A stretch of 64,000 nt of DNA from positions 1-64,000 of the IMG/VR virus record IMGVR_UViG_3300006802_000077; one strand, written 5' to 3'. The position numbers were made by a program, and so were the translations under genes. The notes under the pieces were generated by a model. The model was given only the letters and a program-made list of their open reading frames with translations. It was not told the origin of the DNA and made no database searches. This document shows, piece after piece, positions 27,043 through 36,251 of the stretch. The DNA is from a virus. The first letter of the stretch is position 1, and the number at the start of each line of letters is the position of its first letter.

Positions 27043-28608
27043 ATGACATCGAAAACATTTCAATCTTTCAGCTTCAATACAGCTGAGCAATTCAAAGAAA
27101 GCTTTTTTGAGGCTGCGCCAACAATTACTTATGTTTTTGTGGGTAACCACGTTCCTTGGCCGGACGAAAATAATCCTCCTGTCGTTTTAGGTTCTCTTAA
27201 TTATGAGAAAGATGCCTGGGATAATATGTTTGCTGCAAAGAAAATCACAGGAAATGACGTTGAATTGGTTGTGCCTTGGGCCGAATGGTTTTCCGGAAAT
27301 ACTTATAAACAGTACGACAATACTTTAGAAACACAAGAACTGTTGAGTGCAAATACGGATGCAGGTATAGATCAGATGTATGTTATTACTGATGAAAGAA
27401 ATGTTTATAAATGTCTTAGTAATAATCAAGGTATAGCATCAACAACAAAACCATCAGGTGATTATACCTCATCTAACGGCACAATAACTATGGCCGATGG
27501 ATACATTTGGAAATATATGTTCAATGTTCCAATTTCAAATCGTTTTTTTGCAAATACTGAATGGTTTCCAGCACCTACAAGTTCAAGTCGGCAAGGTTTT
27601 AATGTAGACAGTACTGGTGTTGTTGATGGACAAATAACTACTATAGTTGTTGAAAATGAAGGATCAGGTTACAGAAAAGTAAATTCAAATTCAAATCTTT
27701 ATATTGCTGGTCAAACATCTTTAGGGTTTGCAAATACAAATTATATTACTGAAAATATGGCTGTTTCTGGTATTGGTATTCCTGGTGGAACTTACATTAC
27801 CTCTGTTGATTCTTTAACGAAAACAGTTAATCTTTCAATGGCAACATATTCTGCTGGCGGTGGCAGCACATCTGGAAATACAATATTCATTACACCAAGA
27901 TTTTTCATTGAAGGTGATGGCACAGGTTGTGAAATAGAACCAATATCTAATACCTTAAACTTTTCATCTACAATAGCTTCTATAAATGTAATAAGTTTTG
28001 GTACTGGTTATACGAGAGCAAATGTTGTTACTTCTGGCGCCGGCACAAATTTTTCTGCCAGAGTTATAACTGGTCCTAAATTTGGTCATGCATATAATCC
28101 TGCAAAAGAATTAAATGCAAATAATGTTATGGTCAGAGTTAGAGTAGGAGAATTAGATTCTACTGAAGGTGGATTAATTAGAGATGATACTTCTTTTAGA
28201 CAAATAGGAATGGTAAGGAATCCATATAAATATGGACAAACAGTTACAACAAATAATGAAAATTCTAATACGGTAATTTCTCAAACAACTGATTTGACTG
28301 TAGTTTCTGGTTCCGTTTATACACAAAATGAAATTGTTTATCAAGGAACAGATTTGGCCAATGCTACATTTTCTGGTTTCTTACAATCGGAAGAAAGTAA
28401 TGTTTTAAAAATTACTAGAGTAAAAGGAACTCCAGCAATAGGAACAGCTGTTGTTGGAGAAACATCAGGTACTTCCAGGTCTTTACTTTCTATTAAAAAT
28501 CCAGAGTTTGAACCTTATTCTGGTGCTGTGATATATATGGAAAATAATGAGAAAGTGGAAAGAACAGAAGGTCAATCAGAAATAATAAAATTTGTCGTTA
28601 GATTTTAG
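27043..28608 (+). CDS. 8: Baseplate wedge protein gp8, enlarged
   Basis: gp8 is recognisable from 'FFEAAPTITYVFVGNHVPWPDE', 'DNMFAAKKITGNDVELVVPW', 'YKCLSNNQGIASTTKPSG' and 'GYIWKYMFNVP' within the first 180 residues. Similar strands return near the C-terminus ('FRQIGMVRNPYKYG'). T4 gp8 is 334 residues; this one is 521. The extra length is mainly small beta modules at about 195-345 (a 'GSGY/GTGY' module with an inserted 'GIGIPGGTYITSVDS' unit) and 425-490 (a 'YQGTDLANAT' module). The second is shared at DNA level with gp14. Wedge role is well supported by the flanking genes. Confidence 0.85.
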   Translation: MTSKTFQSFSFNTAEQFKESFFEAAPTITYVFVGNHVPWPDENNPPVVLGSLNYEKDAWDNMFAAKKITGNDVELVVPWAEWFSGNTYKQYDNTLETQELLSANTDAGIDQMYVITDERNVYKCLSNNQGIASTTKPSGDYTSSNGTITMADGYIWKYMFNVPISNRFFANTEWFPAPTSSSRQGFNVDSTGVVDGQITTIVVENEGSGYRKVNSNSNLYIAGQTSLGFANTNYITENMAVSGIGIPGGTYITSVDSLTKTVNLSMATYSAGGGSTSGNTIFITPRFFIEGDGTGCEIEPISNTLNFSSTIASINVISFGTGYTRANVVTSGAGTNFSARVITGPKFGHAYNPAKELNANNVMVRVRVGELDSTEGGLIRDDTSFRQIGMVRNPYKYGQTVTTNNENSNTVISQTTDLTVVSGSVYTQNEIVYQGTDLANATFSGFLQSEESNVLKITRVKGTPAIGTAVVGETSGTSRSLLSIKNPEFEPYSGAVIYMENNEKVERTEGQSEIIKFVVRF

Positions 28609-28616
28609 GAAAAAAT

Positions 28617-31600
28617 ATGGCACTTGTACAAAACTTTAATGTAAATCCTTATTACGATGATTATGACGAAGATAAAAAATTTCTTCGTATGTTGTTTCGT
28701 CCAGGTTATTCTGTTCAAGCAAGAGAACTAACTCAATTACAAACTATTTTACAAAAACAAGTAGAAAGATTTGGTAATCACATTTTCACAAGCGGTTCAA
28801 CAGTTTCAGGCGCAGAAATTCAAATTTCAACCAGTCGTGTTTATCATAAATTAGAAACAACAACCAGTGCCGGGAATGCTATTGATGTCAATAACTTTCT
28901 AGGTAAAACAATAGGAAATGCTCATGCTTTGGCTTCTGGTGGAGGTTTAGGTAAAGTAATTGCTGTTTTTGAAGCAGAAGGCTCCGACCCTCCCACAATT
29001 ATTGTTTCCTACACTACAGGTTTAGAATTGGTTGATGGTGAAACATTCTTCACAATCGATGATGATTTATTTGAAGCACGTTTAGTTTCTTCAAGCTCTT
29101 CTGGTAAATGTTCTGTCTGTCAAGTTGGTGAAGGAATTCTTTACATTGAAGGTTTTTTTGTTAAAATTAATCCTCAAACATTAGTACTAGACAAATATAC
29201 TAATGATAGTACATATCGTGTTGGTATTCAATATGATGAGTACATAGTTGATTCTGCTTCAGACACATCACTTTTAGACCCGGCTCTAAACGCTTCAAAT
29301 TATCAAGCTCCTGGTGCAAACAGATATAAAGTTGAATTAACTTTAGCAAAAAGATTAATTAATTCTACAGATGATACGAAGTTTTTTGAGTTTAAAAGAA
29401 TTATAAATGGTGAAACTACCAAAACAAGAGATAGTACAATTTATTCAGACCTATTGAATTATATGGCTGAAAGAACTTATGATGAATCTGGTAATTATAC
29501 AGTAAATCCATTTAAAATTTATTTAAAAGACCATGTTCCTGCAATTGGAGGAACTTCTGATGAAACCAAATTTACAGCAAAATTGAGTGAAGGTCATGCA
29601 TACGTTAGAGGATATTCTGTTGGTAAAAAATCTTCAACAAATTTGACTATAGATAAAGCAAGAGATGTTCAATCTGTACAGAATTATAATATTAATACAC
29701 CTTATGGAAATTATTTAACTGTTGCTAATACAAAAGGTTTATTTGATATTAGTGAAATGGCTACATATGATTTACATATTGTTCAGCCTCAACAACTAGA
29801 ATTAGCAAATACGAGAACTTATGAAAATTCAAAAATTGGAACAACTCGTATTAGAGAAATTGAATATGATTCTGCTGTTGATACTACTAATGGTGAAACA
29901 CACAAACACCGCCTATATCTATTTGACACGAGATTTATTCCATTTACAGGAAATCCAGTTGCAGCAACAACAAATTCAATAACACTACCGCTAAATGGTT
30001 ATTCTTCTGCTGTTACTAATGCATATGTTGGTGCTACAATAAGAATTTCTGCCGGTACCGGTGCTGATAATGTAAAACACACCATTACTTCATATGCACC
30101 AGTAACAAGAATAGCAACAATTGAAGATAACTTTTCAACAACACCAACTTCAGGTTCAACATTTGTTATTGATTATAATATTAAAGATATTGAATCAGTA
30201 GCTAAAATAAATGCTGCTGTTAAAATTATTAGTTCTGCTAATGTTGCTAATGCTAATAAAGTTGATTCTTTAGCTTCTGGAGATACTTTTTATTCTGAAA
30301 CGGATGGTAAAGGTTTGGTCTTTAGAGTTCCTCAAAGTTTTGTTGAATTTGGAATGACAGATAAACAGTTCAGAGGAAAATATGTTTGGAAAAACGTACA
30401 AGTTACTTCTGGTCTTGCCTCAATATCAACAGGTTCAATATCAGCAACAAATTTGACAAACAGAGCTTTTGTTGGTACCGGTGGTTTATCGGATTCTGTA
30501 AAAAGAGAACATTTTATTGTGACCGCAAATACAATGGGTGCAGCTACAGCATTTACAAATGGTGAATTGATTCCAATGGATAGTTCACTAACAAGAAATA
30601 TTAGTGTTAGTCCGTCAACAACTGCATCATTTAATTTTAACACCTCTCAAAACTTTACTGTTGATATTGTAGCTACTGTTGATTTTAACTCGGCAGAACA
30701 GAAAACAAAAACACTTGTTACTGCCAATACAACAGTTGTTGGACCAGGAACTTCTTATTCTGTAGGAGGTTCAACTGTTTATCCTGACGATGGACAAATA
30801 GCAATACCCACACCAAATAAAATTCCAGGAAGTTCAGACAGTTTGTATACATCTGATATTTTTAAATTGGAAGGAAAATTTCAAGAAGAATATGGATATT
30901 TTTCCACAATTACAGGCGGAATTACAAAACGCAGTTCATTTAGAGTTATCGATTCTTTAAATATATCTAATCCAGTTTCAAATGCAGATTTGTCTGACAC
31001 TTCTAAAGACATTACAGATAGATATATTTTAAATGATGGTCAAAGAGATGAATATTATGACCACGGTTCAATTACATTGAGACCTGGTTTTCCTCCACCA
31101 ACAGGACAAATATTGGTATTATTTAATTATTTTGACCACGGTAGTGGTACAACAGGTTATTTTAATTTAGATTCCTATAATCAAAACACTTCTTTAGATT
31201 CAGTAGAATCAGTAAGATACGCTAAGATTCCTTTGTTTAGAAGTCCAACTTCAGGAAAAACATACAAGTTAAGAGATTGTATTGATTTTAGACCTAGAAG
31301 AACAGATAGAGACACAAGTATACCTAATTTCGAATTGACTGGTATATCTATACCCAAGTCTGGTGAATCTTTGGATTGTGATTATTCTTATTATTTACCT
31401 AGAATAGACAGAATCGTTATTCGAGATGATTTGAAATTTGATGTTATTAGAGGAATACCTGCTATAACTCCTCAAACACCAAACGAGCCACCAAACGCAA
31501 TGACATTGTATACGTTGAGTGTTTTTCCATTTACATTTTTTCCAACAGTTGATACTCAAGTTAAATATGTCGAAAATAAACGATATACGATGCGTGACAT

Positions 31601-33878
31601 TGGTAAGTTAGAAAAGCGTATTAGTAATTTGGAATATTATACATCTTTAAATACTTTAGAAAAATCTACTCAAGACTTAACGGTTTTGGATAGTAACGGA
31701 TTAGAAAGATTTAAAAATGGTATTTTAGTTGATGCTTTTAGAGGACACCAAGTTGGTGACGTTACTAATTTAGATTACAAATGTTCAATTAATGCTAAAG
31801 GTGGAGAATTAAGGCCTTCGTTTACACAAAAAGGTTATAATTTTCAAGTCAATACTTCAATAAGTACTGTAACGACACATTCTGGTGTTATTTCTTCACC
31901 AGCTTACACAATTCAACCTTTAATAGAACAGAATATAGCCTCAAAGAGTTTATCTGTTAATCCTTTCACACTCAATAATTATATTGGCACAATTAAATTT
32001 TGGCCTGCTGGAGATTTTTGGATTGATACAGAGACTAGGCCAGATGTTTTAATTAATTTAGATGGCGAAAATGATGCTTGGGAAGCAATTGGTGCTGCAT
32101 TTGAAGATTTACGGCCAGCTGGTTTTGAACAGAATTGGGATCCTTGGAGTGCAAATTTTGCTGGTAAATATCAAGAAGACACCGTAACTACAACACAAGA
32201 TTATTCAGAAGGTTATTTAGATTATCAAGACACAATTGAAACTACTTATGGTATTCAATATTATTCTAGAGAAAGAACTGGTACACAAAACACTATTGTT
32301 CCCGAAAGAGTATATGCTGATATTGGTAGAAGGCAAGTAGATTTGAGTGTCATACCTTATATTAGAGAACAATACATTTACGCTAAAGTTACTGGATTAA
32401 AACCTAACATTTATCATTACATTTATGGTGAACAAGGTGATGATGATGACACAAAATATTTTGAACATCCTTCGGTTGCTTGGTTATATGATGTTAATGG
32501 TATTTTTAATGATAAGTATGGAATTTTTGAAGAAGTGACATCCAGTAGTGGAGGAACGGCAAGGGTCATGAAAGCTTCAACAAGAAGTTGGTCATTGGAA
32601 AGTCCATTCATATATCTTTCTGATGTTAGGGGTGATTGGAATCTAAATGACACAATTACTGGTTCTGTTAGTGGAAGTACTGCAAAAATTGATGTTATGT
32701 TTTGGAATAATGGTAACGTCATTTCTTCTGGTGCTAACACATTAGAGATGGGTTCAGGTGCTCCATACGATGACCTTTATGTTGATGTTCCAGCCGAATA
32801 TGCAGGATTAACATTCAATTCTGGTTCCAAAACTTTAGAAGATGCAAAAACCGTTAATGAATTTTATAACGTAAGAATTATTTCGGGTACAGGTATTGGT
32901 CAACAAAGAACAATTACTGCATATAATGGAACAACAAAAGTTGCGACATTAGATTCCAATTGGGATGTTCAACCTGATAGCACTTCTAGATGGTCGGTCG
33001 GTAGATTGCAATCGGATGACCACGGTGAATGCCACGGCAGATGGTTTTTACCAAATTATTCACCCACAACATATGATAACGGTAGACGATATTTAACAGG
33101 AACTAGATTAATCAGATTCACAGATTCTTATTTAAATAATCCTTTAGCTTGTTCATCTATGGCAGAAGAAAATTGGATTGCTCAAGGTGTTTTGAATACT
33201 GTTGAAAATGTAACAGTTTCTGTTCGTGTACCAACAATTGTACCTGTGCAAATTTATGACCTGGAAGAAAATTATACATACGAATCTTCGGTTGTTGATA
33301 CTGAAGTTGTGGGTACAGTTTTAGTTAAAGATCGTACTCCGCCGCCTCCATCAGCAGGTAGTGGATGTAAAATTATCTGTGCTCAAATGTCCGATTTAGG
33401 ATTTTTCTCGCCTGAAATCAATGATGCGGACCAAAGATTTGGCAGAAGATTACAAAGAAGATTTCCAAGAATTTATAATGGATACGTTTATTGGGCAAAA
33501 ACTATTGTTGATTGGAACAAAGGAAAAGGTCCAAATCTGTATCTTTGGGACATGAAAGATAATGGTGAAATGCAAAAAAATATTTCTTTGTATATGACAC
33601 AGGAGTTAGCAAGACCTTGGTCGCAAGAAATGGCCAAATTGGAAGGAGTTAAAACAAACACCTCGATTACAGGTAAATTTATATTCTGGTTTGGTTTCTT
33701 AATCTCTGCTCTTGTCGGTTTATTTAAGCCTGATATAACAAAATCGGATTCTAAACTAAAAGGTTATACAATTTTGACCATTATGTTGACAATGTTTACC
33801 GCAATTAAATTTGTCAAGTTAATCGGTAAACCATTTGGTTTTTTAAAAAATTTAAAACAAAAATTAATTAGGAATTAA
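28617..33878 (+). CDS. Large structural protein, DUF4815-type N-terminus, C-terminal membrane helices
   Basis: The 1753-residue product starts with 'FNVNPYYDDYDEDKKFLRML' and 'FRPGYSVQARELTQLQTILQ', which I recognise as the DUF4815-type N-terminus of marine T4-like virion proteins. The middle contains repeated small beta modules ('HTITSYAPVTRIATIED', 'RTITAYNGTTKVATLDS', 'TGSVSGSTAKI'). After a proline linker ('RTPPPPSAGSGCK', residues about 1570-1585) a distinct domain follows. It ends in two hydrophobic segments at about 1684-1703 ('FIFWFGFLISALVGLF') and 1717-1735 ('YTILTIMLTMFTAIKFV') and a basic tail. Membrane helices are unexpected in a baseplate or tail protein. Probably a fibre or baseplate protein whose C-terminus contacts or enters a membrane. 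A good RBS (AGGA) precedes the ATG. Confidence 0.65.
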   Translation: MALVQNFNVNPYYDDYDEDKKFLRMLFRPGYSVQARELTQLQTILQKQVERFGNHIFTSGSTVSGAEIQISTSRVYHKLETTTSAGNAIDVNNFLGKTIGNAHALASGGGLGKVIAVFEAEGSDPPTIIVSYTTGLELVDGETFFTIDDDLFEARLVSSSSSGKCSVCQVGEGILYIEGFFVKINPQTLVLDKYTNDSTYRVGIQYDEYIVDSASDTSLLDPALNASNYQAPGANRYKVELTLAKRLINSTDDTKFFEFKRIINGETTKTRDSTIYSDLLNYMAERTYDESGNYTVNPFKIYLKDHVPAIGGTSDETKFTAKLSEGHAYVRGYSVGKKSSTNLTIDKARDVQSVQNYNINTPYGNYLTVANTKGLFDISEMATYDLHIVQPQQLELANTRTYENSKIGTTRIREIEYDSAVDTTNGETHKHRLYLFDTRFIPFTGNPVAATTNSITLPLNGYSSAVTNAYVGATIRISAGTGADNVKHTITSYAPVTRIATIEDNFSTTPTSGSTFVIDYNIKDIESVAKINAAVKIISSANVANANKVDSLASGDTFYSETDGKGLVFRVPQSFVEFGMTDKQFRGKYVWKNVQVTSGLASISTGSISATNLTNRAFVGTGGLSDSVKREHFIVTANTMGAATAFTNGELIPMDSSLTRNISVSPSTTASFNFNTSQNFTVDIVATVDFNSAEQKTKTLVTANTTVVGPGTSYSVGGSTVYPDDGQIAIPTPNKIPGSSDSLYTSDIFKLEGKFQEEYGYFSTITGGITKRSSFRVIDSLNISNPVSNADLSDTSKDITDRYILNDGQRDEYYDHGSITLRPGFPPPTGQILVLFNYFDHGSGTTGYFNLDSYNQNTSLDSVESVRYAKIPLFRSPTSGKTYKLRDCIDFRPRRTDRDTSIPNFELTGISIPKSGESLDCDYSYYLPRIDRIVIRDDLKFDVIRGIPAITPQTPNEPPNAMTLYTLSVFPFTFFPTVDTQVKYVENKRYTMRDIGKLEKRISNLEYYTSLNTLEKSTQDLTVLDSNGLERFKNGILVDAFRGHQVGDVTNLDYKCSINAKGGELRPSFTQKGYNFQVNTSISTVTTHSGVISSPAYTIQPLIEQNIASKSLSVNPFTLNNYIGTIKFWPAGDFWIDTETRPDVLINLDGENDAWEAIGAAFEDLRPAGFEQNWDPWSANFAGKYQEDTVTTTQDYSEGYLDYQDTIETTYGIQYYSRERTGTQNTIVPERVYADIGRRQVDLSVIPYIREQYIYAKVTGLKPNIYHYIYGEQGDDDDTKYFEHPSVAWLYDVNGIFNDKYGIFEEVTSSSGGTARVMKASTRSWSLESPFIYLSDVRGDWNLNDTITGSVSGSTAKIDVMFWNNGNVISSGANTLEMGSGAPYDDLYVDVPAEYAGLTFNSGSKTLEDAKTVNEFYNVRIISGTGIGQQRTITAYNGTTKVATLDSNWDVQPDSTSRWSVGRLQSDDHGECHGRWFLPNYSPTTYDNGRRYLTGTRLIRFTDSYLNNPLACSSMAEENWIAQGVLNTVENVTVSVRVPTIVPVQIYDLEENYTYESSVVDTEVVGTVLVKDRTPPPPSAGSGCKIICAQMSDLGFFSPEINDADQRFGRRLQRRFPRIYNGYVYWAKTIVDWNKGKGPNLYLWDMKDNGEMQKNISLYMTQELARPWSQEMAKLEGVKTNTSITGKFIFWFGFLISALVGLFKPDITKSDSKLKGYTILTIMLTMFTAIKFVKLIGKPFGFLKNLKQKLIRN

Positions 33879-33879
33879 T

Positions 33880-35415
33880 ATGGCCGGATTTATTGACCCA
33901 GTAGCGCAAACATTTTTTGTTGATGCAGGACTTCATCGTAAAGGTGTTTATGTGCATAGTGTTGATTTGGTGTTTTATAGAAAAGACACCACAACTTATC
34001 AACCTTTTAAACTACAATTAAGACCTACAGTTAATGGTTATCCACATTCTTCTATGATACACAGTAGTGCTTCTTTAGGTGAAGTTTCTTTGTTGCCTGA
34101 AGATATTAATATCGTAGATTTGGAGACTACAGTTCCCGATTTGAATAATTCGAATCATTATACTAGATTTGTATTTGGAGCTCCTGTACACTTATTACCT
34201 GGTGAACACGCTATAGTGATGTATACAAATTCAGATAATTATTCGGTGTATGTTTCCGAAATTGGAGATGTTAGATTAGGCGATACAACAGGAAGAAGAA
34301 TTGATAAACAGCCTTATGTTGGTTCTTTTTTCAAATCCCAAAACGGTTCAACGTATACAGCTTCACAAGAAATTGACTTAATGTTTAGAGTTAATTTTTG
34401 TCAATTTTCAAATGTTCAAAAAGTTCTTTATGCTGACAATGTTTTTCCAGAAGCTAATTTAGAATATGATATTGTAAAATTAACTTCACGAGATTTAAGT
34501 TTTCAAAATACCAGTATAAGTTATTCTTATTTGGGTACATCAAATACAACTTTGACATTAGGTTCCACTTACGATGATATCATTTTAGAAAAAGATGATT
34601 ATTTAAATGAACGTAATATAGTATTAAATGACAAGCTTTCATTTCGAATTAAAGCTTTAATGAGTACAGAAGACCCAGATGTTGCTCCAATTGTTGATGT
34701 TGAAGGATTAGGACTCATTTCAACAAAATATCATATCAATGATTGTGGATTGCAAGCGTCTAATTTTTCCATTACAAATCCTGGTTCTGGTTATTCAGCT
34801 AATGTTAATTTAACTATTACAGGTTTAAATGGCCAAGGTTCTGGAGCTGTTGCTAAAGGTGTATACAATTCCGTAACAGGAAAAATTGATAGTGTTGAAG
34901 TAACCAATCCTGGAAGTGGATATGTTGATGGTATAACAGTAACTCCGGCATCAGGTTCTGCTACGTTTTATATTGAATCAGAATTAGATAATAAAGGTGG
35001 CCCAGCTTTGGCTAGATACATTACAAGAAATGTAACTTTAAATGATGGTTTTGATGCTAATTATATTAGAGTTATATTAGATGGTTATCAACCTCAAGAC
35101 TCTACAATAGAAGTGTATTATAGAGTTTTAGCTGATGAGGATCCAACATTTTTTACAGATAGACCTTATGTTAGAATGAGAAATGTTCAACAAGGCAATG
35201 AAAATTTATTAAATTCTACAAGAGCTTCTATTCCAGGACAATTTATAGAATATCTGTTTATACCTGAAACCGATGACACTTCTTATATTAGTAATCAAAA
35301 TGGTATTTTATATAATACATTCAAAACATTTTCTATTAAAATTGTTATGAGAACTGCAAATCCTGCTCGAACTCCTATAATTAAAAACTTGAGAGTATTG
35401 GCATTAGCACCATGA
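33880..35415 (+). CDS. Virion structural protein following the DUF4815-type gene
   Basis: The 511-residue protein begins 'MAGFIDPVAQTFFVDAGLHR', a start shared by conserved virion proteins of marine T4-like phages next to the DUF4815-type gene. The N-terminal 180 residues look like a beta-sandwich ('GVYVHSVDLVFYRKD', 'PGEHAIVMYTNSDNYSVYVSE'). Residues about 295-365 carry two 'NPGSGY' modules like those in gp6 and gp8. Operon position suggests a baseplate-periphery protein, possibly a functional counterpart of T4 gp10 or gp11, but I have no sequence evidence for either. It overlaps the next gene by four bases (ATGA). Confidence 0.55.
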   Translation: MAGFIDPVAQTFFVDAGLHRKGVYVHSVDLVFYRKDTTTYQPFKLQLRPTVNGYPHSSMIHSSASLGEVSLLPEDINIVDLETTVPDLNNSNHYTRFVFGAPVHLLPGEHAIVMYTNSDNYSVYVSEIGDVRLGDTTGRRIDKQPYVGSFFKSQNGSTYTASQEIDLMFRVNFCQFSNVQKVLYADNVFPEANLEYDIVKLTSRDLSFQNTSISYSYLGTSNTTLTLGSTYDDIILEKDDYLNERNIVLNDKLSFRIKALMSTEDPDVAPIVDVEGLGLISTKYHINDCGLQASNFSITNPGSGYSANVNLTITGLNGQGSGAVAKGVYNSVTGKIDSVEVTNPGSGYVDGITVTPASGSATFYIESELDNKGGPALARYITRNVTLNDGFDANYIRVILDGYQPQDSTIEVYYRVLADEDPTFFTDRPYVRMRNVQQGNENLLNSTRASIPGQFIEYLFIPETDDTSYISNQNGILYNTFKTFSIKIVMRTANPARTPIIKNLRVLALAP

Positions 35416-35654
35416 GTACCGTAGATAATACAATTGTTGTACAAACAGAAGATAAAAATCTTTTAAGAGATACTAACTCTAAAGGATTGTTGTTTAATAA
35501 TAAAGCAGAATTGCAAAAATATCAATCTAGAAAAAACTTTATGGCCAGTATTAAACAAGAGAAAATGCAAGAGAATTCTAGAATACAAAAATTAGAAAAT
35601 GAAATGAGTGAAATTAAAAACTTACTTCTTCAACTAATAGAAAAAGAGAAATAA
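35412..35654 (+). CDS. Small coiled-coil structural protein
   Basis: The 80-residue product starts in an ATGA overlap with its upstream neighbour. Residues about 38-80 ('KQEKMQENSRIQKLENEM' onward) have heptad-like leucine and isoleucine spacing with many charged residues, consistent with a short coiled coil. There is no signal peptide or catalytic motif. The tight coupling suggests a partner or connector of the preceding structural protein. Function unknown. Confidence 0.5.
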   Translation: MSTVDNTIVVQTEDKNLLRDTNSKGLLFNNKAELQKYQSRKNFMASIKQEKMQENSRIQKLENEMSEIKNLLLQLIEKEK

Positions 35655-35984
35655 ATGGCCGGATATTCAGAACTTACGATAGAACAAGGAGCCACGTTTT
35701 CTACTGATATCACAATAAGTGAACCATCAGGAGACCCTATAAATTTGTCTGATTACACAGCTTCTTCTCAAATGAGAAAATCTTATTATTCAAATACTGC
35801 GGTTTCTTTAAACGCAACAGTTTCAAACCCCACTTCTGGAATAGTTACAATTGGATTAACTGCGGCTCAATCGGCAAATGTTAATCCAGGAAGATATGTT
35901 TATGATGTAATTATTACTCGAAATTCTAATGTTACCAGAGTGGTTGAGGGTATTATAACGGTGTTGCCATCAGTAACGAGGTAA
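35655..35984 (+). CDS. Small beta-sandwich structural protein (BppU-like)
   Basis: This 109-residue protein ('MAGYSELTIEQGATFSTDIT', 'PINLSDYTASSQMRKSY', 'IVTIGLTAAQSANVNPGRYVYDVII') has the strand order of the BppU-type N-terminal domain and of small Ig-like accessory proteins next to phage fibre genes. 'L-x-x-Y-x-(A/V)-x-x-Q-(M/I)-R' is the strongest match. It begins immediately after the preceding stop. Likely a fibre-attachment or baseplate decoration protein; the homology is judged by eye. Confidence 0.5.
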   Translation: MAGYSELTIEQGATFSTDITISEPSGDPINLSDYTASSQMRKSYYSNTAVSLNATVSNPTSGIVTIGLTAAQSANVNPGRYVYDVIITRNSNVTRVVEGIITVLPSVTR

Positions 35985-35987
35985 AAA

Positions 35988-36239
35988 ATGCCTATAAATG
36001 TTACAATAAACACGACATCGAACCAACAAGTTCAATTAAAACCGCCTCCGAAGACTCAGGTTACTGTTTCGAACGCTAGACAACAATATGAACTGAACGA
36101 TTTAGTTGACGTTGATACGAGTGGTTCCGACAACGGAGAAGTCTTACAGTTCGATTCGGCAAATAATAAATACATCATAGCGGAACCAACAAATTTAAAC
36201 TCAAATAACATTACCAACGTAAATGGCGGTCTTTTTTAA
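35988..36239 (+). CDS. Small fibre-associated protein
   Basis: This 83-residue protein contains 'LNDLVDVDTSGSDNGEVLQF' then 'NNKYIIAEP', the common tail-fibre phrase L-x-D-V-D...(G)-x-V-L-x-(F/Y)-x-x-x-x-x-x-(W/Y). Here it is free-standing instead of inside a larger fibre. A short basic, proline-rich segment ('LKPPPKTQVTV') precedes it. It sits directly before a fibre gene, so it may be a fibre adaptor or a split fibre module. Function is inferred. Confidence 0.5.
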   Translation: MPINVTINTTSNQQVQLKPPPKTQVTVSNARQQYELNDLVDVDTSGSDNGEVLQFDSANNKYIIAEPTNLNSNNITNVNGGLF

Positions 36240-36251
36240 TAGGAAATAAAA

